Assembly (NCBI RefSeq): GCF_010093535.1
Contig: NW_022985171.1
Span: forward strand, 77,779 to 141,778
Reading direction: 5' to 3'
Source of the DNA: Lindgomyces ingoldianus
Taxonomy: Eukaryota > Ascomycota > Dothideomycetes > Pleosporales > Lindgomycetaceae
Length of the DNA stretch: 64,000 nucleotides
The notes beneath the pieces were generated by a model, which did no database searches, was not told where the DNA came from, and worked only from the letters and a program-made list of their open reading frames with translations. The position numbers were made by a program, and so were the translations under genes. Every line of letters starts with the position of its first letter. Positions within the stretch are counted from its first letter, which is position 1. Below, in pieces: positions 55,933 to 64,000 of the stretch.

Positions 55933-56712
55933 TTTGATGCTGAAAGAACTGTCCTAACCGCAGCGTTTTGGGAAGTGGTCACCTTCGGAAGGGAGACAAG
56001 AGAGCTTTTGGTAGTGAGGACGGCCCGAGACCCTCAACAACCAGCCCCGAAGCGAACAACAAACCCGAACGCGATATCGGCTGCTGCATTGCGGCGTTGA
56101 GTGCTTGTTGCCGAGATGATCTGACCTCCACACCACATTCAGCCGGTTTCATTGGGCAGCAACACCCGAGTCAGAGGTAATCAGCAAAGTTTAGCTTGCA
56201 GAGGAGAATCTGGTACAGAGGCAAGGAAGCGGATTTTGTGTGAAGGAAGTAATTGGTGGCGCGAAGCCTCCTTCTCGCTTATGTTCTTTGCTTTGCAGCT
56301 GCAATACTCCGCATAAGCGCGGATGTGGGGAGGAAGCCGGTGTCAAACTTACCAGTATGGCGGATTCCAATCACGCTTTTTCTTCATTGTCAGATTGGTT
56401 TGGCGTTTGAGGCTTGTCTCAGACGCACAACCTTATCACTCCAGTCAATATTCAACTTCGACTGTGCTCTGCTTTCCACCCAGCCATCCATGCTCATGTG
56501 CACACCCTGTTCCGTGCGTGTGAACTGATATCCCTTCCTGAAAGGAGCAGACCGAGTTCGAGGGGTCTATTCCTCGATTACAGGGCAATGCTCGTTCATC
56601 TCAAGTCAAGGAGTAGATACTTCAGCAGGAAAGTCCTCTGCGCTCCTCAACCTTATTTCCCAAGCGCTGTTTGCGAATACCATAAAATTTTCATTAATTT
56701 TGACTTCGGAAG
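55933..56712. promoter_or_regulatory. divergent promoter region of the O-methyltransferase and rhodopsin-type genes
   Basis: About 780 bp between divergent starts. Short frames here (66-103 codons) overlap each other and lack domains. No specific operator was recognised. Confidence 0.4.
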
Positions 56713-57976
56713 ATGCCCATTGTGATCATGAGTCCAAGAGACGCCCCCAATGCCTCCAATGCCGGGCCTGCGCTTTCATCAATCTCGTGGACACTCTTAG
56801 CAATCTCAATTATAGTTGTTGCGTTGCGATTCTACGTGCGCTCATGCATCGTGCGGCGGGTTTGGTGGGACGATTGGACCGTTCTAGCTGCACTTGTAAG
56901 ATCTGTCAACGAAATATACTACCTGTAGAAAGCTGATAAAACACCTCATAGAGCCTCGGAATTGTCAACACATCCACGGTCCAAGTCGCTATCAATCACG
57001 GCCTTGGACGGCACGCCAGCGCCATTGAGGATCCACTCCAGATCATGACTGCGATTAAGTGGGACTACATCTCGCAGCCAACTTGCATCATGGTACCGGC
57101 CTTTGGTCGAATTTCACTCGCGTTGCTGTTATTGAATTTCGCGGGCAATACACGGTTCCGACGCTGGCTTCTTTGGTTTCTCATCGTTGGGCAATTTATC
57201 ATCAACAGTCTGACGTTCATCTTTATCCTAGTTCAATGTAAACCTATCGAGCTTCTGTGGGACAAGCGTGTCGAGGGCTCTTGCTGGGATCTTAGGTTCC
57301 AGGAAGACTTCGGATACTTTCAGGGCTCCTTCAACTCGGCAACCGACTTCATTCTCGCGATTTGCCCAGCCTTTGTTATCTGGAACCTGAACATGAAACT
57401 TTCGGAAAAGATAAGTTTAATTTGCCTTATGGGACTGGGGATATTGTAAGTGCTAATGCCGTTAAAGTATTGTCACATTAGCTGACTTCCCAGTGCAATG
57501 GCGGCGTCAATTGTGAAGACTATTCTCTTAAAGGCCGTAGGAAGCAGTAATGATTACACTTATACTACTGCCATTGTGATTCTATGGAACACGTTAGCCG
57601 ACCAAAGGTTATGGTGTCTGATTTCGGCTAACACGTTTCCAGAATCGAGCAATATCTTACCATCATCGGAGCTTCAGTAGCCACCCTCAAGCCCTTGATT
57701 CGGAGACTCCAGCGGAAGGGTAACCCATCCTATAATGCCAGTGCAAGTGCTGGCTCGTATGGTATGAAACCTTTGAGCGCCAAACGTCGCTCCCTAGGAC
57801 ACACTTCAACTTCAAAGTATGCAGCCGAGCACTTTACTAAGCCGCGGGGAGGCATCGACGACGACGGGTCTAGCCAAACCAATATACTAAGAGCAGAGGA
57901 CGGCCAAGATGGTAATATTTGGAAAACAGTAAACATTTCAGTTCAGCGGGAGAATACTTCGGCTGCTTCTAGTTAA
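56713..57976 (+). CDS. rhodopsin/SAT4-type integral membrane protein (fungal Pth11-like family)
   Basis: Four exons, with start ATG at 56,713 or in frame at 56,728. Exon 1 ends at the GTAAGATC donor after WTVLAAL. Exon 2 (SLGIVNTSTVQV onward) ends at GTAAGTGC near 57,446. Exon 3 carries AMAASIVKTILLKAVGS. Exon 4 starts IEQYLTIIGASVATLKPLI. There are about seven hydrophobic helices, with the family landmarks WWDDWTVLAAL, QPTCIMVPAFGRISLALLLL and CWDLRFQEDFGYFQGSFNSATD. The tail after helix 7 is polar and disordered (about 90 residues). This family is common in Pezizomycotina as putative receptors or orphan membrane proteins; ligand unknown. Divergent from the O-methyltransferase. Confidence 0.85.
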
Positions 57977-59023
57977 ATGCGCGAGAAAGAAGGGTGTCAT
58001 CGAGCTTCAGTTCAGGCACGTGTCTCAAGATCGCCAAGAAGGCCTCGGGTATGACATACTTGAAGGAGACCATGGAGCTTGCCGAGCATATCTTTTTGCA
58101 CATGTACCTTCTTAGAAGTGTCGTTTCTAGAAGTGTAGATTTATGATGTAAAGATAGACATTGGCTAGTGGCATCAGAGCAGTGGGGCCGAATGATCTTT
58201 GGGCTGCCGACACCGCATCGGGCATAGCTCAGAGCCGTACCATCCGCAGGTTCCCCGGAACGCTAAATCGCGGGACAGCTCGTCTACCTCTCCACTTTTC
58301 TTCAACTCGACTTCTTCAGCATCGTCTGTGACATTTGCAACAATAATGCCAATGGCGGGAGATTTCAGGCGTGTAGAGACATTCTGCCGTCTCCCGAGAA
58401 GGAGGTGCGTTCTTCATGCAGTACCGGACGCGTTACACAGCCCTCTCTGCGTGCGGTTCCACGTCCTCGGAAATGGACCCATGCCCTATCGTTGCGGCAC
58501 AGCACACAAGGTATGTCAGAGCGACAAAAGCACCCTCTAGGTCTAGTCCTTGATCATAAGCACTCCTTATGAGGGCGGAGCTATCGTGGCATAGCCCATT
58601 CAAGTTACGCGTGCCAGCTATTGAAGATGAGGTTGCCGAGTATCCAGTCTGTTTCCGTTGTATGATATTCTTCGCAGCCATACCAGGCCGCAATCGGAGC
58701 GCAAGGATGACATGCATCCTGCTCTCTCGACCTGATACCCTGGAATGTACACAGTGCAGCTCGGGTAGCTAGGGTGTCTCCAACTGGATGCGCCCTCTCC
58801 TGCACAAGAGTCATGGGTAGCGTACTGGGCACCTTCTCGTTTTCGCCGATCGGTGAAGGAAATTTGGACTTGACATGAATGGGGTGGCCCATACCCTGGG
58901 CATACTTACCGGATTGCACTTATACTCAGGCAATCTGCACGACTGAGTCCCCTATCACACTGTTCCAGCTTCCATCCAGAGCTCCTTCCTGTTTATTCTG
59001 TCTCATTCCATCCAAGCAAGGGC
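57977..59023. other. intergenic, no supported gene
   Basis: About 1.05 kb. Frames of 67-113 codons on both strands have no domain or splice support. It includes the promoter of the MFS gene. Confidence 0.45.
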
Positions 59024-60719
59024 ATGGCTCTCAGTGTCGAAAATATAGAGAAAGCGGAGGTATGCGAGGTAGTCGTCTCGCCCATCGACCTCAGCAAGGG
59101 TTCCGGATATGTTTTAGATGCATCCGCAAGTGGTGCGGAGCTGCTAAAAAAGACCACTGATGGGAAGACCGTCCTGTTTGTTACACCACTCAGGGCTGCA
59201 AAATTGACGCTTACGGACCTGCAGAATACCTCAACCCACCGACGATAAAGCCGATCCCCTAAACTGGTCAAAATACAAGAAACATGCAATTCTCCTTGTG
59301 GTATCTGCCGCAGCATTCCTGCCCGACTTTACGTCCGCGATTGGAGCTGTCGCATTGGTACCTCAATCCGTCCAGTACGGTAAGGTACCAGACGGCATTA
59401 TTCCATCTCTCGCGGGGAATATCTTTATGCTCGGCGCCGGTGGCGTTCTAGTAGTCCCTGCGATGGCCTACTTTGGACGTCTTCCAGTCTTGTTCTGGTT
59501 TATTCTCATGGCGCTTTGGTCAACGGCCTGGTGTGCTGCCCCAGCAAACTTTGAGCAGTTCATGGCTGCCCGAATTATCAACGGGTTCTTCTCCACAGTT
59601 GCACAAGGAGGTGGATTGATCTTCATCAACGACATCTTTTTCGTTCATGAGCATGCTCGGAAAATCAATATTTGGTCCTCCTTCATCATCATATCGCCTT
59701 ACCTCAGCCCTCTAATAACAGCGTTCATTATCGAGAAGCATGAATGGAATTGGGCTTTTTGGCTAGCGACCCTCCTTCATGGCCTCTGTCTCATTGCTAT
59801 CGTGTGCATTGGTGAGGAGACTTACTATGATCGACGCATTCCAGAAGACCAACAACCTGCTCAATCCTCACGCCTGAAGCGTCTCGTTGGCGTCGAGCAA
59901 TGGAAGTCTCGAGAGCGTCGCAACTCCTTCGTCGGTGCCTTTTCACGGCCTGTCCTTGCCATTTGCAAGCCCGTTGTGCTGATCTGTACGATCTACTACT
60001 TTCTCATTTTCGCGTGGACAGTTGGTATGTGCGCACTACATCCTGCCTCTGCGAGTCCAAACTAACATAATATCGAAAGGCGTTAATACTACGCTTAGTA
60101 TCTTCCTCCAACCGCTATACGGCTTCGGTGGGACTCAGCTTGGTAAGTCTAGATCTCCCATTCACCCCCGTTACCTTTAAGTAATACCAGTGTAGGGTAT
60201 TTTTATTTTACAGCCGTTGTCGCGGGCATACTCGGTGAAGTGACAGGTCATTGGCTCCATGATTATAATGCTTCGTTTTGGATGCGTCGCAATAAGGGGG
60301 TTCTCGAACCGGAAGCTCGACTTTGGGTTCTCTGGATAGCCACCCCTTTCATGGTTGCCGGCCTCATCCTGGTCGGCTTTGCGTATCATAACGTCTACCA
60401 CTACATGGTCGTCGCATTTGGTTGGGGCATCAACGTCTTTGGGATTATGATCAGCACTGTCGGTCTCAATGCCTACGTCCTCGACTCGTACCCGAATGCG
60501 TCTGGAGAGGTCTCAGCTTGGCTGAACTTCGGGAGAACTACTGGAGGTTTCATGGTTACGTATGTTCAGATTCGCTGGGCTACGAAGATGGGTCCGCAAA
60601 ACAGCTTTTCTATCCAAGGATCGATTGTTGCAGCTGCGTTCTTCCTTATCGTTGGACTCCAAGTTTGGGGAAAGAGACTGCGGAAGTGGGGTGGCGAGCT
60701 TAAATTCCAGACCAACTAA
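59024..60719 (+). CDS. major facilitator superfamily transporter
   Basis: Starts ATG 59,024 (MALSVENIEKAEVCEVV). A 49-nt intron (59,176-59,224, GTTTGT...CTGCAG) joins GKTVL to IPQPTDDKADPLNWSKYKK, restoring the standard fungal MFS entry block. Two later introns lie near 60,027-60,079 and 60,143-60,213. About twelve membrane helices follow (for example ILLVVSAAAFLPDF and SFIIISPYLSPLI), with a charged central loop around QQPAQSSRLKRLVGVEQWK. The protein of about 510 residues ends WGGELKFQTN. The loop after helix 2 reads YFGRLPVLFW, close to MFS motif A. It probably exports a small molecule through the plasma membrane; substrate unknown. It may serve the nearby O-methyltransferase pathway, by position only. 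Confidence 0.9.
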
Positions 60720-61184
60720 AGAGGAAGCCCACCACTTGAGATTGACGTACTGTTACATCCTACCAATTTCCCCTATGTCGGACTGCTCCCTCCAAAGGCG
60801 CCTTAGTCTCTATGGATTGGAAATTCAGTTCAATGGCAACGACCCTGGGCAGAATGCAATAAACATTTAGTTTAAAACACGACGTTGCGCCTTGAATCTC
60901 TTGACATGGTCGCTTTCAAACCAAACATAATTAAGTTTTTCGTCCCACTTCTTGGTTTAATATCTGAAGATGCATATGTGTAACAAATAATATTATATGA
61001 CATGATGCTAGCAACTCAGAACGCCGTAACGCGTACGCACCTAGGAGCCACGTATAGATCGACCTGAGCCTGGTTAGGCGACGACTTGTGGTTTTGCCAC
61101 ATTTTGCCACAATGACCGGGGTATTGGAGTGTTATCGATAAGTGACCACGTGACCTCCTCGTGGAATACCCAAACAGGTATCCC
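60720..61184. other. intergenic up to a transposon
   Basis: About 460 bp holding the 3' region of the MFS gene. It ends at the GGTATCCC octamer, the likely target-site copy of the hAT element. Confidence 0.4.
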
Positions 61185-64000
61185 CAGTGCTGGCGATAGA
61201 TCGATCCGATTCGTGGATCGATCCGAATCCACGCTATCCTGAATCTGGATTAGATCCTTGAATTAATTTATAGTCTTGGCTGAAAATTTGCTTCCCTATT
61301 AACAAAACAACTTTAAAAGTCTTATATAATAGAATCCTATAAATTAAGCTTAACTCTAGTGCCTAAAAATAAGGGTAGTAACATTAGAAACTTTGTATAA
61401 CTACTAATGTCTAATAAACCTACTAAATAAAACAGCTAGCTTCTCTAATACTGCAATTTCTACAATTGCAACTACGCTTTAGAGGTTGTTATAAACTTTT
61501 AAAGGCACTTAAAATCTAACTACTAAGTTTTAGCAAAGAGTACTTTTTCTTTTATATAACAAGCAGGTGCTATTAAACTCTAAGAGCTATAGGACTGCGC
61601 AGAACCTTGCATAAGAAGAGATATATAGAATGCTGCATTTAGAGCCTATCTAGATAAAGATATTATTTAAAAGGCTTTTATATAACTAATTATTTAATAG
61701 TGTTTTACTTTTTTAGTTATTAAATTATTATCTTTTTAGGCTTTTATACAAGCATTAAATTCTATTACTAAAAAGGCTATTCTAGTTTTACACTTTACTA
61801 TTTATATAGCAATCTAAAGCTATTAGTATAAAAAAAAGCTTATTCTTTAGCACAAGATTTAAATAGTAACTTTAAAGATTAATATTACACTTAATCTCTA
61901 AACCTCTCTAAACTAAATCCTATTTATTATAATTACTAGACACTTTATATAAAGCTTAGATAATACTGTTACTAAACACTTTCTTACTTTATAACTAGTC
62001 TTAGGCTATTCTAGTAAAGAACAGTTCTCTATACTTTATATAGTACTTAAGAAGTACAAGATTACTAAAAATCTAGAAGCAGTTATTAGAGATAATGCTA
62101 GCACTAATAACACTCTCTATTATATAATTAGTAAGTAGTATTCTAACAAACTTAATCTACATTAGAATTTTAAGAATAAAAAAGTTTACTATCTTAGTTA
62201 TATTATTAATCTTATTATGTAAGCATTTTTATTTTTAAGTTTATATAAAAGTTATCTTAAAAATCTTAAAGCTACAGACCTTAAAAAAGTAAATAGATTA
62301 CCCCCTAATTCTATATAACAAGATATAATTAGAGCTATTAGTCCCCTTAGCAAACTTTATAACATTATAGTCTATATTTATAGTTTAGGGCTTTGTACAA
62401 ATAAGTTTATCTTGCAAGCTAGACAGATAATACCCTTAGACAATTGTACAAGATAGAACAGCTAGTATTATATAATTAATACAGCAATTAAGCTTAAAAT
62501 GCATGTAGATTTTTACATTAAAAACTAACTTAATCTTAAACATAATACTTTAGAGACAAAGGATTAGAAAATGCTTTGTATAATAAAAACATTCTTACAG
62601 ATTTTTAAGAATGTAATCCTTTAAAATAAAAAAGATGTAAAATGCTTTAGACAGGCTCTTTCTTCTCTATAGATCTTATAGACTTACATAATAGCTTTCC
62701 TAGCAAAACATAAAAAGGGAGATACATAATTTAATAAAAATTATGTTGTACAAGCTACCTAGGCACTTATAGCATAGCAAAAATAGTAGAACTTACTTTA
62801 AAAGCATCCTCTTTACTAAATTGCAACAGTTTTGTATCCTTATTATTATATAAACTAGGCTAATAAGGTAATGCTTGCCTTAAAGTTTTCTACTAAAAAC
62901 TAAAAAGCATAGAAAGCTTAGCTAAAATAATTCTAGCTTAATTTTTAATTTAAATATTAAAATTTATTATTAACACCTCCCTAAGGTAAAGCGTAAGAGT
63001 AAAGAAGATAATAGGCTACTTATTATATAACAGCACAGATTATTTATAAAGTCTAGAATTATTTAATTAAAGCTATAACTAAGTAAATTCTTAGTAATTA
63101 GGCTTTAGTAGAGAATCTAGATAAGTAGGCAGAGTATACAGAAAAGCTAGCAACAAAAGGGGTTAAAGATGTATTAAAATAGTAGTAGAATAATATACAA
63201 TAATCTTAGTAGCCCCTTTTTACTTATCTTGCACTTAAGATCTACTCTATACTACCTATAAGTAATAAACTAGAACATATCTTTTTTAAAGCATGTTATA
63301 TAATCTTTTAGACTTAAGCATTATTAAATCTTAATATTATTAAAGTAATTAAATCTTTAAATTACTAGTTAAGTTAAAAATAAGTAGACTATTTAAAAAA
63401 GTAAAGATCTTTATTTTCTATTTTATTCTTTGCTTATAAAAAGACTATTAATTTTAAGTAATTTGTTGTACAATGTTTTAGCGCCTATTTTTATTATTAC
63501 TTTTTAGCTCCTTAATCTTGTATAGGTAATCTGTAACAATGTTGTTTACACTAGAAGACAAAGTTGCTAGGGGACCTATACTATTATTAAGTGTTAGACA
63601 ATACTAATTAGGTTAAGAGCTATTATAGTAACTATAACAGGCAGCTTAATCTTTAAATTTGCAATTAGCGTAAGCAGCTGCTTACTTAGATAAGAGTAAA
63701 ACACACTCTAAAAATAAACTACAGTAAGGATAGCTAGTACACTCTACTATGTAAGTTAGTTATTATACAACATGTAAGATAAAAGGCATATAGTAAGGTT
63801 CTATATTAATAGTACTATAAGTCTAAATTAACACTACATTAACATATAATAGGCAGTAGGTATTTAATTAGAAGGCATAAAAAGTGCTGCTGTAGTATTT
63901 AACATTGTTATAAGGTGCAGAGAGAACTTGTTTCTGCTAAATCTAAAATTATTAGCTTATTATACAATAAAAGAAGTAACTTACAGTATACGCTACAACT
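61185..64000 (+). mobile_element. hAT DNA transposon, left part, RIP-degraded, continues beyond the window
   Basis: The left end CAGTGCTGGCGATAG has the CAG-start form of hAT ends and is followed by subterminal repeats of GGATCGATCC (about 61,197-61,235). From about 61,700 the plus strand reads a hAT transposase through stops: a DNA(S/A)TNNTL block near 62,093, YIINLIMQAFLF near 62,200, DNCTR...NS near 62,440, and the dimerisation block SILPISNKLEHIFFKACY near 63,240-63,300. The right end is outside the window. It is a different family from the hAT at 29,766, with different termini. Confidence 0.8.

Noticed and set aside
55968..56725. Plus-strand frames of 66-103 codons upstream of the rhodopsin-type gene
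   Set aside because: Several frames overlap and none has a domain or conserved splice site; probably chance in promoter DNA.
1..64000. tRNA or rRNA genes
   Set aside because: I saw no convincing cloverleaf or rRNA core sequence by eye; a covariance-model scan would be decisive.

Overview
The window is nuclear DNA of a filamentous ascomycete (Pezizomycotina). Genes carry short 46-60 nt spliceosomal introns. The families are typical of these fungi: Hsp70-like, rhodopsin/SAT4-type membrane protein, fungal O-methyltransferase, MFS carrier and Zn2Cys6 remnant. The long repeat block shows classic repeat-induced point mutation (RIP): C-to-T and G-to-A changes, TpA-rich sequence, and reading frames full of TAG/TAA. 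Exon limits below were derived by hand from splice motifs and frame continuity. No similarity search was possible.

Region 1 (1-17,350) is an ordinary-composition gene island. From left to right it holds a weak 250-residue ORF, an 822-residue protein of unknown family (minus), a one-pass glycoprotein-like membrane protein (minus) and an Hsp70/actin-fold ATPase with eight exons (minus). Next come a coiled-coil protein beginning MGCGSS (plus, a predicted N-myristoylation/palmitoylation site), a 355-residue multi-pass membrane protein (plus), a 595-residue coiled-coil plus von Willebrand A (vWA) protein (minus), and a 716-residue UBA-ankyrin-ClpB-type AAA+ ATPase (plus). Two divergent pairs (Hsp70/acylated coiled coil and vWA/AAA+) share intergenic promoters. 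An Hsp70-type ATPase, a ClpB-type AAA+ with a ubiquitin-binding-type module, a vWA adaptor and several membrane-associated proteins together look like an undescribed membrane-linked chaperone or disaggregase system. This is the main candidate for a new system here. A Zn2Cys6 fragment missing its last cysteine marks the right edge.

Region 2 (17,350-51,230) is a nested, RIP-degraded transposon block. Element A is a Ty3/gypsy element (18,627-26,302; 594-bp LTRs; TSD ATTAT). Element B is a related Ty3/gypsy element, truncated at its 5' side, spread from about 26,890 to 45,902. B is split by a Fot1/pogo transposon, a 223-bp solo LTR that itself carries a hAT element (8-bp TSD TTTAGGCT), a second Ty3/gypsy element C (36,301-41,963; 318-bp LTRs; TSD ACTAC) inserted in B's integrase, a 1.09-kb fold-back element, and a 554-bp TRIM-like miniature (128-bp LTRs; TSD GAAAG). 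Further right lie an inverted gag fragment, a second fold-back copy with a 1.6-kb TA-flanked transposon inside it, and two more solo LTRs. RIP spares the outer edges of the elements, and A and B carry a matching antisense ORF between integrase and the 3' LTR.

Region 3 (51,230-61,184) returns to normal composition. It has a repeat-bordered assembly gap (52,990-53,429), an O-methyltransferase (minus), a rhodopsin/SAT4-type membrane protein (plus) and an MFS transporter (plus), a possible small secondary-metabolism group. Region 4 (61,185-64,000) is the left end of another RIP-degraded hAT transposon that runs off the window.
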